This document shows, one piece after another, positions 8,806 to 17,918 of a stretch of 64,000 nt of DNA. Position numbers and translations under genes: made by a program. Source of the stretch: Corynebacterium sp. p3-SID1056. Its GTDB lineage: Bacteria; Actinomycetota; Actinomycetes; Mycobacteriales; Mycobacteriaceae. The notes under the pieces were generated by a model. The model saw only the letters and a list, made by a program, of their open reading frames with translations. It did no database searches and had not been told where the DNA came from. The stretch lies in the NCBI RefSeq assembly GCF_025152525.1, contig NZ_JALXXL010000012.1, positions 1 to 64,000 on the forward strand. Reading direction: 5' to 3'. Every line of letters begins with the position of its first letter. Position 1 is the first letter of the stretch.

Positions 8806-9325
8806 CTGCTTCGCGCTCCGTCTGGCCGGACTTCAGCACCGGCGCGGCCACGGTGGCATCCACCTCGAGCGAAGCGCCGTCGAACTGGAACTTCACCGGG
8901 ACAACGCCGCCGTAGGCGAAGTCCTGGTTCTCAATCGAGGAGGTGACGTACTGGATGGAGCCGTCCTTGGACTTCGGCATGTTCTTCAGGCCCTCTGCGG
9001 AGTCTGCCACCAGCGAACCGTTGTAGGGGATCGGGCGGGCGTTGCCCAGCTTGGCCGGGGTGCCGTCGACGGTGACGGACTCGAGCACGTGGTCCTTCAT
9101 GCTGCGATCCTGGTTGGTCACGGTGAACTTGACCGCAGCCTTGCCATCCTCAGCGAGGATGACGGTGGCGTCCTGCACCGAGAGCTCCTGACCCTCGGTG
9201 AAAGCGGTGGCACCGTCGACCGCAGCGACCTGGTCCGAGGTCTGGGTGATCTGGCCGGCGGAGCAGCCAGCAAGTGCCAGTGCGGAGGCGACTGCGACGG
9301 CGGCGAGCGGCTTCAGGGACTTCAC
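8798..9325 (-). CDS. Secreted lipoprotein of unknown function, upstream of radA
   Basis: The 175-residue product has a short positive N-terminus, a hydrophobic stretch and a lipobox LALAGC, so it should be lipidated and exported. The mature part is a small acidic domain (from SAGQITQTSDQ) with no family I recognise. I chose the GTG at 9325 because GGAGG lies 8 nt before it. An in-frame ATG at 9340 overlaps that GGAGG and is less likely. A TATATA-type -10 lies just upstream on the minus strand (about 9344-9352). The stop overlaps radA by 8 nt, so the two are probably one operon. Confidence 0.8.
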   Translation of the reverse strand: MKSLKPLAAVAVASALALAGCSAGQITQTSDQVAAVDGATAFTEGQELSVQDATVILAEDGKAAVKFTVTNQDRSMKDHVLESVTVDGTPAKLGNARPIPYNGSLVADSAEGLKNMPKSKDGSIQYVTSSIENQDFAYGGVVPVKFQFDGASLEVDATVAAPVLKSGQTEREADR

Positions 9326-9563
9326 GTGGGTGTCCTCCATCGTTGTATATAGAGCGCGTAGTTTTCTCCGCTTTACCTTAGCCGTAGCTGGTGTGGTTTT
9401 CCCAGTTTCCTTGGCCGTCCGGGGACGCTGCAGGCCAATCGGGGGTAAACTTTGGTTGCGGTTTTTGAAGGTTGTGTGGTGGGCCGGCCGGGCGTGGCGC
9501 GAGTAAGCAAATGCGAAAACGCTACGGTGGTAGGGTTGGGCAACGATGACTGAAGGAGCTTCA

Positions 9564-10148
9564 ATGGAATTCAAGGTCGGCGAAGTAGTGGTCTACCCGC
9601 ACCACGGTGCGGCGAAGATCGCGGACATCGAGCAGCGGGAGATTGGCGGGGAAACCCTCGACTACCTGGTGCTGCAAATCCTCCAATCCGACCTGGAGGT
9701 CCGTGTGCCGGTGAAGAACACGGAGCTTGTCGGCGTGCGCGACGTGGTCAACGAGGAGGGGCTGCAGAAGGTCTTCTCCGTGCTGCGTGAAGAGGATGTC
9801 GAGGAGGCCGGCAACTGGTCGCGGCGTTACAAGGCGAACCAGGAGCGCTTAGCATCCGGCGACATTAATAAGGTTGCCGAAGTGGTGCGCGACCTGTGGC
9901 GCCGTGACCAGGGCAAGGGCCTGTCCGCGGGTGAGAAGCGCATGCTGGGCAAGGCGCGCCACATCCTCGTCGGCGAGCTGGCGCTGGCCGAGCCGGTGGA
10001 CGAGAAGAAGGTCGAAGAGATGGAGGGGTCCATCCGCAAGATCATCGACGAGCAGGTCAAGGCCGGGATTTCGATCGCACCGGAGCCGACCGGCGACGAT
10101 GAGGACGACCTTGACATGGAGGATCTCTCCTTCGACGACGAGAAGTAG
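9564..10148 (+). CDS. carD: CarD-family RNA polymerase-binding transcription regulator
   Basis: CarD binds the RNA polymerase beta subunit and stabilises open complexes at promoters, including those for rRNA. The 194-residue protein has the N-terminal RNAP-interaction (TRCF-RID-like) domain [19 protein letters not shown] and a C-terminal helical DNA-binding part (about 70-165). An acidic tail follows. The ATG at 9564 is preceded by GAAGGAG, which decides against the in-frame ATG at 9546. TAGGGT at about 9531 could be the -10. The ispD GTG follows 2 nt after the stop, so the two genes are co-transcribed. Confidence 0.95.
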   Translation: MEFKVGEVVVYPHHGAAKIADIEQREIGGETLDYLVLQILQSDLEVRVPVKNTELVGVRDVVNEEGLQKVFSVLREEDVEEAGNWSRRYKANQERLASGDINKVAEVVRDLWRRDQGKGLSAGEKRMLGKARHILVGELALAEPVDEKKVEEMEGSIRKIIDEQVKAGISIAPEPTGDDEDDLDMEDLSFDDEK

Positions 10149-10150
10149 CC

Positions 10151-10867
10151 GTGTCTCGCAGGGTTGTCGCCGTCGTCGCGGCCGCAGGCCAGGGCACGCG
10201 CCTGGGCGCGGATGTGCCGAAGGCGTACGTGCCGTTACGCGGCCGTAGCCTGCTCGAGCGCTCGGTCACCGCGATGGAGACCGCCGAGATCGTCGACGCA
10301 ATCTACGTCGTGGTCAGCCCCGCGATGGAGCCTGTTGCCCGCCGCGCTTTACAAGGTCACGAGGTCGCCTTCGTCCACGGCGGTGCCGAGCGCGCCGACT
10401 CCATCTTCGCGGCGCTCAAGGCCATCCCGCTTGCCGACGCCTGCGTGCTCGTCCACGACGCCGCCCGCGCTTTGACCCCGCCGGGCATGATCGCGCGGGT
10501 GGCCCGCGCGGTTCTCGACGGTGCGCCCGCGGTCGTGCCGGTGCTGCCGGTCGCCGACACCGTCAAGGAAGTATCGGCAGACGGTGCGGTGGTCGCGACC
10601 CCGGACCGCTCGCGCCTACGCGCGGTGCAGACGCCGCAGGGCTTTGACCTGCGCGAGCTGCGGTCGGCGAACGAGGCCTACTTCGCGGGCGAGCAGGATT
10701 TCGTCGCCACCGATGATGCCTCGCTGATGGAGTGGTACGGCGCAAAGGTCGCGACCGTGCAGGGGGATCCGATGGCCTTTAAGATCACGACGCCGATCGA
10801 TTTGCGCCTGGCCACCAGCATCACGAACGAGGCGGAGCCGACGATCTTCGAGGTCCCGGGGAACTAG
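10151..10867 (+). CDS. ispD: 2-C-methyl-D-erythritol 4-phosphate cytidylyltransferase
   Basis: It transfers CMP to MEP in the non-mevalonate isoprenoid pathway. The 238-residue protein begins with the nucleotide-binding motif [18 protein letters not shown]. It has the family elements HDAARAL and [10 protein letters not shown], then DDASLMEW and a C-terminal [14 protein letters not shown]. The start is a GTG 2 nt after carD. The ispF gene follows, so two consecutive MEP-pathway steps (3 and 5) are clustered. Confidence 0.96.
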   Translation: MSRRVVAVVAAAGQGTRLGADVPKAYVPLRGRSLLERSVTAMETAEIVDAIYVVVSPAMEPVARRALQGHEVAFVHGGAERADSIFAALKAIPLADACVLVHDAARALTPPGMIARVARAVLDGAPAVVPVLPVADTVKEVSADGAVVATPDRSRLRAVQTPQGFDLRELRSANEAYFAGEQDFVATDDASLMEWYGAKVATVQGDPMAFKITTPIDLRLATSITNEAEPTIFEVPGN

Positions 10868-10886
10868 CGCAGGTAGTCTGGCGGTC

Positions 10887-11372
10887 ATGACACAGAAGAT
10901 GACCGCGCTGCGCGTAGGAACTGCCTTTGATGCCCACCAGATCCAGGAGGGCAAGCCGTGCTGGATCGCGGGCTTGCTCCACGAGGGGGCCCACGGGTGC
11001 GAGGGGCACTCGGACGGGGACGTCGTCTCGCACGCGGTGGTGGACGCGGTGTTGTCCGCGGCTGGGTTGGGCGATCTGGGCTCGTTCGTTGGCGTGGGGC
11101 GCCCGGAGTACGACGGGGTGAAAGGTACCCAGCTGCTCGAGGAGCTGCGCGAGTTGTTGCAGCGCGAGGGCGTGCGCGTGGTCAACGTCTCCGCCCAGCT
11201 GATCGGGCAGACCCCGAAGATGGGGCCGGTGCGGAGTGAGGCCGAGCAGGTCTTGACCGAGGCGTTGGGCGCGCCGGTGTCGGTGTCGGCGACCACCACG
11301 GACCACATGGGCTTTACCGGCGCGGGCGAGGGGAGGGCTGCGATTGCGACGGCGCTGGTTGAACTAGACTAG
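10887..11372 (+). CDS. ispF: 2-C-methyl-D-erythritol 2,4-cyclodiphosphate synthase
   Basis: The enzyme cyclises CDP-ME 2-phosphate to MEcPP. The 161-residue length fits the trimeric family. Visible motifs are the metal-binding DAHQ (usual DxH), [16 protein letters not shown] with the second His, LGDLGS, and the C-terminal [24 protein letters not shown] is exactly 7 nt before the ATG and there is no Shine-Dalgarno sequence, so an internal leaderless promoter is likely in addition to read-through from ispD. Confidence 0.96.
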   Translation: MTQKMTALRVGTAFDAHQIQEGKPCWIAGLLHEGAHGCEGHSDGDVVSHAVVDAVLSAAGLGDLGSFVGVGRPEYDGVKGTQLLEELRELLQREGVRVVNVSAQLIGQTPKMGPVRSEAEQVLTEALGAPVSVSATTTDHMGFTGAGEGRAAIATALVELD

Positions 11373-11377
11373 CGGGC

Positions 11378-12766
11378 GTGACTCAACGCATCTTTGATAC
11401 CAAAACCCGCACGCTGCAAGACTTTAGTCCCCTGCGCGAGGGGCACGTGTCCATCTACCTGTGTGGTGCGACGCCGCAGTCCGCGCCGCACATCGGGCAC
11501 TTGCGCTCTGGCGTGGCGTTCGACATTGTGCGTCGCTGGTTTTTGGCCAAGGGGCAGGACGTGGCGTTCGTGCGCAACGTCACCGATATTGATGACAAGA
11601 TTTTGCGCAAGGCCGCCGAGCACAATCGCCCCTGGTGGGAGTGGGTGTCTACCTACGAGCGTGAGTTCACCCGCGCCTACGACACGCTCGGCGTGCTGCC
11701 GCCGTCGGTGGAGCCGCGGGCGACGGGGCATGTGACCCAGATGGTCGACTATATGCAGCGCTTGATGGATCGCGGCTTTGCCTACGCGGCCGAGGGCTCC
11801 GTCTACTTCGACGTCGACGCCTGGGTTGCCGCCGACGGTTCCGATTACGGTTCGCTTTCCGGCAACCGTCCGGAGGACATGGCGCGCGGGGACGTGGGCA
11901 CTGGCAAGCGCGGCCCGCTTGATTTTGCGCTGTGGAAGGCGGCGAAGCCGGGCGAGCCGAGCTGGCCGACTCCGTGGGGCGATGGCCGGCCGGGCTGGCA
12001 CCTGGAGTGCTCGGCCATGTCCACCTGGTACCTGGGGTCTGAGTTTGACATCCACGGCGGCGGGCTTGACCTGCAGTTCCCGCACCACGAGAACGAGCAG
12101 GCGCAGTCCCACGGCGCGGGCGACGGTTTCGCCCACTACTGGATGCACAACCACTGGGTGACCATGGCGGGCGAGAAGATGTCGAAGTCGCTGGGCAACG
12201 TGCTCTCGATTGACAACATGCTCGAGTCGGTCCGCCCGGTGGAGCTGCGCTACTACCTGGGCAGCGCGCATTACCGCAGTGTGCTGGAGTACTCGCCGGA
12301 GGCCCTGCAGGAGGCCGCCGCGGGGTACCGCCGCATCGAGGACTTCGTGCGTCGCGCCGGTACGCCGGAGCCGTCGACCTGGACTGCCGCATTCGAGCAA
12401 GCGCTTGACGACGACTTCGCAGTCCCCAAAGCCCTCGCCGAAATCCACAACACGGTGCGGGCGGGCAACAGCGCGCTTGTTTCCGGCGATATGGCGAAGG
12501 CCACCGAGCTGGCTTCGCAGGTGCGCGCGATGGCTGGCGTGTTGGGCGTGGACCCGGGCGCGTGGGACAATGGCGCAGCTGGCGGCGAGGCTGACCGGGC
12601 GCACCACGCGCTGGATACGTTGGTGCAGGCGGAGCTTGCTCGCCGCACCGAGGCTCGCGCGAACAAGGACTGGGCGGTTGCCGACGAGGTGCGCGACCGG
12701 CTCGCCGCAGCAGGCATCGAGGTCACCGACACTGCGGACGGCCCGACCTGGCAGATCAAGGAGTAG
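11378..12766 (+). CDS. cysS: Cysteinyl-tRNA synthetase
   Basis: The class I synthetase charges tRNA-Cys. The 462-residue length is standard. It has the HIGH signature PHIGHLRSG preceded by the zinc-ligand Cys in YLCGATPQ, a second Cys in HLECSAMS, the [14 protein letters not shown] zinc/His segment, and the KMSKS loop [11 protein letters not shown]-terminal anticodon-binding helical part follows, which argues for CysS rather than the paralogue MshC. The start is a GTG 6 nt after the ispF stop. TAGACT (11365-11370), which overlaps the end of ispF, is 7 nt upstream of it. Confidence 0.95.
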   Translation: MTQRIFDTKTRTLQDFSPLREGHVSIYLCGATPQSAPHIGHLRSGVAFDIVRRWFLAKGQDVAFVRNVTDIDDKILRKAAEHNRPWWEWVSTYEREFTRAYDTLGVLPPSVEPRATGHVTQMVDYMQRLMDRGFAYAAEGSVYFDVDAWVAADGSDYGSLSGNRPEDMARGDVGTGKRGPLDFALWKAAKPGEPSWPTPWGDGRPGWHLECSAMSTWYLGSEFDIHGGGLDLQFPHHENEQAQSHGAGDGFAHYWMHNHWVTMAGEKMSKSLGNVLSIDNMLESVRPVELRYYLGSAHYRSVLEYSPEALQEAAAGYRRIEDFVRRAGTPEPSTWTAAFEQALDDDFAVPKALAEIHNTVRAGNSALVSGDMAKATELASQVRAMAGVLGVDPGAWDNGAAGGEADRAHHALDTLVQAELARRTEARANKDWAVADEVRDRLAAAGIEVTDTADGPTWQIKE

Positions 12767-12774
12767 GAGACGAG

Positions 12775-13707
12775 ATGGCAAAGCCGTATCAGCGTCCGGA
12801 TAAGCAGAAGACGCACAAGAAGGGGGCCACGAAGGGCTCCGGTGGGCAGCGCCGCCGCGGCCTCCGCGGGAAGGGCGCGACCCCGAAGGCGGAGGATCGT
12901 GTCTACCACGCAGCGCACAAGCGGAAGCAGGCGCGTGAGCGCCGCAATCAGGGCCGCCACGAGCGTGAGCTTGCGGACATGGTGGTGGGTCGCAACCCGG
13001 TCATCGAGTGCCTGCACGCCAAGGTCCCTGCCGAGGCGCTGTACGTGGCGCAGGGCACGGGCCACGACGATCGCTTAAGCGAGGCGGTTGCCATTGCTCA
13101 GTCGCGCGGCATCCCGGTGTCCGAGGTGCAAAAGCGCACCCTGGACGAGATGACCGGCAACGGCATGCACCAGGGCATCGGTTTGAAGATCCAGCCGTAC
13201 AAGTACGCCGACGTCTTCGACCTGATGAGCAAGGTCGAGGGCAACGGCATGTTCGTGGTGCTGGACAACATCACCGACCCGCGCAACCTGGGTGCGGTGA
13301 TCCGCTCGGCGGCCGCGTTCGGCGGCGATGGCGTGATTATCCCCGAGCGCCGCTCCGCCCAGGTCACGGGCGTGGCCTGGCGCACTTCTGCCGGTACTGC
13401 GGCGCGGCTTCCGGTGGCGAAGGCGACCAACCTCACCCGCACGATCAAGCAGTTCAAAGACAACGGTTACATGGTCGTCGGCCTTGATGCGGGCGGCGAG
13501 CACACGCTGGATACGTTCGACGGCGCGTGCGACCCGGTGGTCATCGTCGTTGGTTCGGAGGGCAAGGGTATTTCCCGCCTGGTGCGCGAGAACTGCGACG
13601 TGATCATGTCGATCCCTACCGAGGCCTGGGTGGAGTCGCTCAATGCATCGGTGGCAGCGGGCGTGGTGCTCAGCGAGTTCGCCCGTCAGCGCCGCGCGGC
13701 GAAGTAG
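12775..13707 (+). CDS. rlmB: 23S rRNA 2'-O-methyltransferase of the SpoU/TrmH family (RlmB-like)
   Basis: The 310-residue enzyme has a very basic N-terminal extension (about 1-75, Lys/Arg/Gly-rich, likely RNA-binding). It then has the SpoU substrate-binding domain starting [11 protein letters not shown] and the trefoil-knot catalytic domain with the three family motifs: [29 protein letters not shown] and [20 protein letters not shown]. The likely target is 2'-O-methylation of G2251 in 23S rRNA. The gene begins 8 nt after cysS with a GGAGACG ribosome-binding site and is the last of the carD-ispDF-cysS run. Confidence 0.92.
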   Translation: MAKPYQRPDKQKTHKKGATKGSGGQRRRGLRGKGATPKAEDRVYHAAHKRKQARERRNQGRHERELADMVVGRNPVIECLHAKVPAEALYVAQGTGHDDRLSEAVAIAQSRGIPVSEVQKRTLDEMTGNGMHQGIGLKIQPYKYADVFDLMSKVEGNGMFVVLDNITDPRNLGAVIRSAAAFGGDGVIIPERRSAQVTGVAWRTSAGTAARLPVAKATNLTRTIKQFKDNGYMVVGLDAGGEHTLDTFDGACDPVVIVVGSEGKGISRLVRENCDVIMSIPTEAWVESLNASVAAGVVLSEFARQRRAAK

Positions 13708-13746
13708 TGGTTGGGGAGGAATCCACTACCCTGGGGAGTAATCGTT

Positions 13747-13782
13747 CAGCCCGCCTTGGGAGCAATTCTCAAGTGTGGGCTG
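13747..13782. terminator. Possible bidirectional terminator between rlmB and the zinc permease gene
   Basis: CAGCCC (13747-13752) pairs with GGGCTG (13777-13782), and the inner CTTGGGAG/CTCAAG can partly pair. T-rich sequence follows on the plus strand. It lies between two convergent genes. Confidence 0.5.
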
Positions 13783-13797
13783 GATCTTTATCTTTGG

Positions 13798-14631
13798 CTA
13801 CGCCCCGGCTCCCGTAATCCGACGCGCCTGCCACGCCCCGATGCCGCGGCAGACCACGTAGATCCCGAAAGAGACGAACGCGACCAGCACGCTGACGGGT
13901 AGCCCGGGCGCGAGCGAGAGCACGAAGCCGCCGACGGCCGCGACTTCGGCGAAGAGCACCGATAGCAGCACCGCGAGCTTCGGGTTGGCGGTCACAGCGA
14001 CGGCGCTCGCGCCGGGCGTGATCAATAGCGCCATGACCAGCAGCACGCCGACGATCTGCACGCTGTTGGCCGCGGCCAGGCCGACCAGAACGGCGAACAC
14101 GGTCGCCATGGTACGCACCCGCACGCCGGTTGCTGCGGCCATCACCGGGTCGATCGAGGAAAACAGCAGCGGCCGCCACAGTGCGATCACCGCGGCAACC
14201 ACCACGACGGTGGTGATCGCGAGTGCCCACACGCTTGTCTGCGCTACGCCTACCACCTGCCCCGTGAGCAGCGACATCGCGATGCTGGAGTTGCCCGGGT
14301 AGAGGTAGATGCACAGCACGGAAATGCCCATGCCGAAGCTCATCACCACGCCGACGGCGGAGTCGTTGCCGCCTTTGAATCCCAAAAGGGCGAGCGCAAT
14401 CGCGGCGGCGATGGAGCCGGCCACCGCGCCGAGGGAGACGTTGAACCCGATGAGCAGGGCGGCGGCGGCCCCCATGAGCGCGAGCTCGGAGGTCGCGTGC
14501 ACAGCAAAGGACATCTGCCGCATCACGATGAGCGGGGCGAGCACCCCGGAGAGCATGCCGAGCAGCGCGCAGGCCACCAGCGAGGTGAGCACGAAGTCCT
14601 GCGAGAGCAGGTACACGGTGGTGTCCCACAT
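13798..14631 (-). CDS. Zinc/manganese-type ABC transporter permease
   Basis: The 277-residue protein has about eight hydrophobic segments and the ABC-3 family pattern: an N-terminal LSGVLAPLIVMRQMSFAVHATSE segment and the conserved LLVMALLITPGASA helix near residue 200. It is the membrane channel for the divalent metal bound by the adjacent substrate-binding protein. Its ATG shares one base with the stop codon of the ATPase gene (TGATG), so translation is coupled. Zinc is the likely substrate because of the His-rich binding protein and the Zur-like box. Confidence 0.92.
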   Translation of the reverse strand: MWDTTVYLLSQDFVLTSLVACALLGMLSGVLAPLIVMRQMSFAVHATSELALMGAAAALLIGFNVSLGAVAGSIAAAIALALLGFKGGNDSAVGVVMSFGMGISVLCIYLYPGNSSIAMSLLTGQVVGVAQTSVWALAITTVVVVAAVIALWRPLLFSSIDPVMAAATGVRVRTMATVFAVLVGLAAANSVQIVGVLLVMALLITPGASAVAVTANPKLAVLLSVLFAEVAAVGGFVLSLAPGLPVSVLVAFVSFGIYVVCRGIGAWQARRITGAGA

Positions 14632-15281
14632 CAGATGATCACCGTCTTTCCGCCGGCGCGGACGACCTGGACGGGCGCGCCGTAGAGCTCGGAGAGCACG
14701 TCGGATTGTAAGACCTCGTCGGCGGTGCCGAGGACGTGGCCGCCGGGCGCGATGTAGAGGACTTTGTCCACGACGTCGATGACGGGGTCGATGGAGTGGG
14801 TGACCATGGCCACCGCCGCCCCTGACTTCCTGAAGCGGGCGATGGTGTGGCGCTGGCGGGCCACGTCGAGGGACAGGAAGGGCTCATCGGCCAGGATGAG
14901 TTCGGGGTTTTGCGCAAACGCCTGGGTTTGACGCACGAGTTGTTGTTGGCCGCCGGAGAGGCGGCCGACGTGGGCGTCGATAAGCGAGGAGGCCCCGACG
15001 TAGTCGAGCAAGTTCTCGGGCTCGCCCCCGGCGAGCGCAACGAGGTCGCGCACGCGCGCCGGGAGGTGGGCGGGGAACATCTGCTGCTGCGGGATGTAGC
15101 CCACGCGGCCGCCGAGCGTGACTGTGCCGGAGTCGAGCCGCTGCATGCCGAGCGCGGCGCGAAGCAGCGTTGACTTGCCGGAGCCGTTGGGCCCGAGGAT
15201 GGCGAGGAACTCGCCGGGGTGAAGGTCGCAGGTGATGTCGCGCCACAGCGGCGCGATCGTGGCGCTACGCAGCTGCAGCAT
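14631..15281 (-). CDS. Zinc/manganese-type ABC transporter ATP-binding protein
   Basis: The 216-residue nucleotide-binding subunit has Walker A GPNGSGKST, a Q-loop in YIPQQQ, the signature LSGGQQQLVRQ, Walker B LILADEPFLSLD and the H-loop VTHS. I start it at the ATG at 15281 (MLQLRSATIAPLW), because this gives the usual length and overlaps the end of the binding-protein gene by 17 nt. Longer in-frame readings run into the coding region of that gene. It energises uptake of the metal delivered by the lipoprotein. Confidence 0.92.
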   Translation of the reverse strand: MLQLRSATIAPLWRDITCDLHPGEFLAILGPNGSGKSTLLRAALGMQRLDSGTVTLGGRVGYIPQQQMFPAHLPARVRDLVALAGGEPENLLDYVGASSLIDAHVGRLSGGQQQLVRQTQAFAQNPELILADEPFLSLDVARQRHTIARFRKSGAAVAMVTHSIDPVIDVVDKVLYIAPGGHVLGTADEVLQSDVLSELYGAPVQVVRAGGKTVII

Positions 15282-16128
15282 TGAGTTGGTCAAGGATCTC
15301 CTGGAAGTAGTCGAAGAAGTTGGTGCCGCCCTGCGGGGTCTCGGTGATGTCGACGACCGGCACGCCGGCCTCCTTTGCCGCGGCGACAAGCCGCTCGGAG
15401 ACGGCGTTGGGGGACTGGGAGTTGTTGATCAGGATGTCGGCGTCCTTGACGGCCTCGAGCGCCTCGGCGACGGCGGCCGCGGAAGGCTCAGAGTGGTTCA
15501 GCGTTGCGTGGCGGTAGGACTCCGGGGTGGCGTCGTGAAGTGCGGATTCCTCTACGATCGCGTCGGCGATCGGGTGGGTCTGGACGACCTTTGCCTCCGG
15601 CAGCGCGGCCAGGGACGCATCGATGCCGGCGAGTTTCTCGTCGAGCGAGTCGCCGCCGAGCTGGCTTGCGACGTCGCGGATGGCCTCGGTGGAGTACCAG
15701 ATGTGCTCGTTTTCCTCGCCGTGCTCGTGCTCATGCTCGCCGTGCTCATGCTCGCCGTGCTCATGATCGTGCTCGTGGTCGTGCGCCTCGGCCGGCGGCA
15801 GGGCGGTGACCAGCGTTCCTTTCGCTGCCGAGTAGAGGGCCGCGTCGTAGGCGCCGCCGTTGGCCACCACGGTTGCGGCCTCGGCGATTTTGGCCAGGTC
15901 GGCGGCGGTGGGCTCGTACTCGTGGGGGTCGGTCGACGGATTGTCGATGATCGCTTCGACCTCGTTGCCGGTGGCGGCCGAGGCGACGTCGGCCCAGACC
16001 TGGGTGGTGGCGACCATCGCGCCGTCGCCAGTTTCGCCGCTGCCTTGAGCGGCGTTCTGCTCAGCGTCCTGCGCGCCGCAGGCGGTGAGGGTGAGTGCGA
16101 AGGCAACTGCTGCGATCCGTTTTAGCAT
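15265..16128 (-). CDS. Zinc ABC transporter substrate-binding lipoprotein (ZnuA/AdcA type)
   Basis: The 287-residue cluster A-1 binding protein has lipobox LTLTAC and metal-ligand His residues at NPSTDPHEYEPT, in the TEPSEQ-like NHSEPS segment and in VQTHPIAD. It also has a long His/Glu-rich loop (repeats of HEHGEHEH, about residues 143-168) that marks zinc-specific members. The ATG at 16128 is preferred: TTTGAT lies 7 nt upstream and TTGAAA another 17 nt upstream, so this ATG should be the first codon of a leaderless mRNA. In-frame starts at 16137 and 16164 would lie inside that promoter. A Zur-like box overlaps the promoter. First gene of a three-gene import operon. Confidence 0.92.
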   Translation of the reverse strand: MLKRIAAVAFALTLTACGAQDAEQNAAQGSGETGDGAMVATTQVWADVASAATGNEVEAIIDNPSTDPHEYEPTAADLAKIAEAATVVANGGAYDAALYSAAKGTLVTALPPAEAHDHEHDHEHGEHEHGEHEHEHGEENEHIWYSTEAIRDVASQLGGDSLDEKLAGIDASLAALPEAKVVQTHPIADAIVEESALHDATPESYRHATLNHSEPSAAAVAEALEAVKDADILINNSQSPNAVSERLVAAAKEAGVPVVDITETPQGGTNFFDYFQEILDQLNAAAA

Positions 16129-16135
16129 GCTGCCC

Positions 16136-16164
16136 ATCAAACCACTAATGGAAACGATTTTCAA
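16136..16164 (-). promoter_or_regulatory. Promoter of the zinc ABC operon (-35 TTGAAA, 17 bp, -10 TTTGAT)
   Basis: On the minus strand TTGAAA (16164-16159) is separated by 17 bp from TTTGAT (16141-16136), and the ATG at 16128 follows 7 nt later. The spacing is ideal for a housekeeping-sigma promoter and a leaderless transcript. The Zur-like box overlaps the -35 and most of the spacer. Confidence 0.6.
16149..16163. promoter_or_regulatory. Zur-like operator shared by the zinc importer and ipsA
   Basis: The minus strand reads TGAAAATCGTTTCCA, an imperfect inverted repeat that matches 13 of 15 bases of the TGAAAATCATTTTCA-type Zur box of actinobacteria. It covers the importer promoter and lies near the -35 of the divergent regulator. 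Assignment rests on motif and gene context. Confidence 0.6.
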
Positions 16165-16189
16165 AACAATGGGCGGGTACTATAGCGGC

Positions 16190-17209
16190 ATGCCCGCGAC
16201 GCTCGCCTCCATCGCCGCCGACCTCGGCATCTCCCGCACGACGGTCTCGAATGCGTATAACCACCCGGATCAGCTCTCGCCGGCTCTGCGTCGACGCATC
16301 CTCTCCTACGCCGAGGCGCGTGGCTACACCGGGCCGAACCCGCACGCGCGCTCGCTGCGCACCCAGCGCACCGCGGCGCTCGGGGTGGTGCTCACGGAGC
16401 ACTTGAGCTTCGCCTTCGAGGACCGTGCCTCGGTCGACTTCCTCGCTGGCGTGGCGGACTCCAGCGAGTACGCGCTCACCCTCATTCCTACCGGGGTGAG
16501 CGTGCGCGACGCGATTGTCGACGGCGTCATTGTCTACTCCGTGCCCGAAGGCGCGCACATGCTTCTCGACGCCCAGTCGCGCAACCTCCCCCTTATCATC
16601 TGCGACCAGCCCACGGGCGTTGCCGGCGTGCCGTACGTGGGCATCGACGACGCGAAAGCGATCGCCCCTGCGGCCGAGGCGCTTGTCGCCGCCGGGCACA
16701 GACGTATCGGGATCTTGGCGAAGCGCCTGTTTAGCACCCCCACCAACGGGTTCGTCGCGCCCACGGACATCGACGCCGCCGACCTGCACGTCCAGCGCGC
16801 CCGCATCCGCGGCGCGCTCGACGTCTTCACCGCCGCTGGCATCACGGCGGTACCCGTGGTCACGCGCGATCAGAACGATTTGGCCGCGGCTACCGACGGC
16901 GCGCGTGAACTGCTCGAGACCCACCCGGAACTTACGGCTGTGCTGTGTACGACTGACTCCATGGCGCTCGGTGTGATCGAGTACTGCCGCGGCCGTCGAG
17001 CCATCCCCGAGGAGCTGTCGGTGACCGGCTTCGACGGCATCGGCGTGCCGGGGCTGACCACGGTTGTACAACCCAATCGCCGCAAAGGGGAGGTCGCGGC
17101 GATGCTCGTGCGTTCGCTGATCGAGGGCCGCCCGCAGCGACGCGAGCGTACGCTGCTGCCTACGACCTTCCTGCAAGGTACGAGCGTCGCTCCCGCGCCA
17201 GCTGGCTAA
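16190..17209 (+). CDS. ipsA: LacI-family transcriptional regulator, IpsA-like
   Basis: The 339-residue regulator has an N-terminal LacI helix-turn-helix (residues 3-24, ATLASIAADLGISRTTVSNAYN, then the hinge). A periplasmic-binding-like effector domain follows, ending with VTGFDGIGVPGLTTVVQP. In Corynebacterium glutamicum the LacI regulator next to otsB is IpsA, which activates inositol-phosphate synthase for mycothiol and inositol lipids and responds to myo-inositol. The same neighbourhood here suggests orthology, which I infer from context rather than from alignment. TACTAT sits 6 nt before the ATG at 16190, so the mRNA is likely leaderless; the in-frame ATG at 16169 lies upstream of that hexamer. 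The 3' end overlaps otsB by 50 bp on the opposite strand. Confidence 0.82.
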   Translation: MPATLASIAADLGISRTTVSNAYNHPDQLSPALRRRILSYAEARGYTGPNPHARSLRTQRTAALGVVLTEHLSFAFEDRASVDFLAGVADSSEYALTLIPTGVSVRDAIVDGVIVYSVPEGAHMLLDAQSRNLPLIICDQPTGVAGVPYVGIDDAKAIAPAAEALVAAGHRRIGILAKRLFSTPTNGFVAPTDIDAADLHVQRARIRGALDVFTAAGITAVPVVTRDQNDLAAATDGARELLETHPELTAVLCTTDSMALGVIEYCRGRRAIPEELSVTGFDGIGVPGLTTVVQPNRRKGEVAAMLVRSLIEGRPQRRERTLLPTTFLQGTSVAPAPAG

Positions 17210-17918
17210 GCAGCTGCGCCATCGCGGACACATCGTCGACGCAGTAGCGCGCGCGGCTTTCCTGCGCGCCCACCTTCACGCCGACATCCGGGCCCTGGTC
17301 AAGCACGTCCATAGCAGTTTCGTCCGTGGTGTCATCGCCCGCGAACAACGTGGCGGCAAACTCCTGCTTGCGCTGGGCAAGCCACGTTCCCTTCGTCACG
17401 TCGACAGCGGAGAACTCCACCACGTTGTGCCCGGGCGTCACGGGGTGCGCGCCGGTGTCCAAGGCGAGCGCGTCGGCCAAGAGCTGTTGCGCGAGATGCG
17501 GGTCTGAAGCGGCGAGTGGGGCGACGTGCAGCACGCGCTGATACGGCTTTTCCTCCACGTAAGCGGGCGGGGTGGCGATGCGCTCAAGCGCGCGCCCGAT
17601 GCGCTCGAGGTAGGCGGCGTCGGCCGGCGAGAGCGTCGGGCCTGGCTCGGCGCCGTGGGAGCCGACGCGCACCAGCCCTGCAAGCTCCGGCGTGGCGGGG
17701 AGGACCTTGGCAAGGCCGTCGAGGTGGCGACCGCTCAGGACAACAACCTCGGTCGCCTCAAGGCGGAGCAGGCTCGCAATCGCCGCGAGCGCTTCCGGGT
17801 TCGGGCGCACCGCGTAGGCGTCGGTGTTGAGCTCGGCGAGCGTGCCGTCGAAATCGAGGCAGACGAGAAGCGACTCCGCGCGGGCGAGGGTGGCGATGGC
17901 GCTGTCGAGCGAACTCAT
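17160..17918 (-). CDS. otsB: Trehalose-6-phosphate phosphatase
   Basis: This HAD-superfamily enzyme converts trehalose-6-phosphate to trehalose, which corynebacteria need both for osmoprotection and as carrier of mycolic acids. The 252-residue protein has motif I DFDGTLAEL near residue 22, motif II VVVLSGRHLDGL, and motif IV AGDDTTDETAM. The start overlaps the stop of the preceding lipoprotein gene as ATGA. It is the last gene of an otsA - lipoprotein - otsB run with overlapping frames. Its end overlaps the ipsA 3' end by 50 bp. Confidence 0.94.
   Translation of the reverse strand: MSSLDSAIATLARAESLLVCLDFDGTLAELNTDAYAVRPNPEALAAIASLLRLEATEVVVLSGRHLDGLAKVLPATPELAGLVRVGSHGAEPGPTLSPADAAYLERIGRALERIATPPAYVEEKPYQRVLHVAPLAASDPHLAQQLLADALALDTGAHPVTPGHNVVEFSAVDVTKGTWLAQRKQEFAATLFAGDDTTDETAMDVLDQGPDVGVKVGAQESRARYCVDDVSAMAQLLSQLARERRSYLAGRS

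Noticed and set aside
11378..12766. Cysteinyl-tRNA synthetase read as MshC of mycothiol synthesis
   Set aside because: Length, the C-terminal anticodon-binding part and the ispF-cysS-rlmB context are those of CysS.
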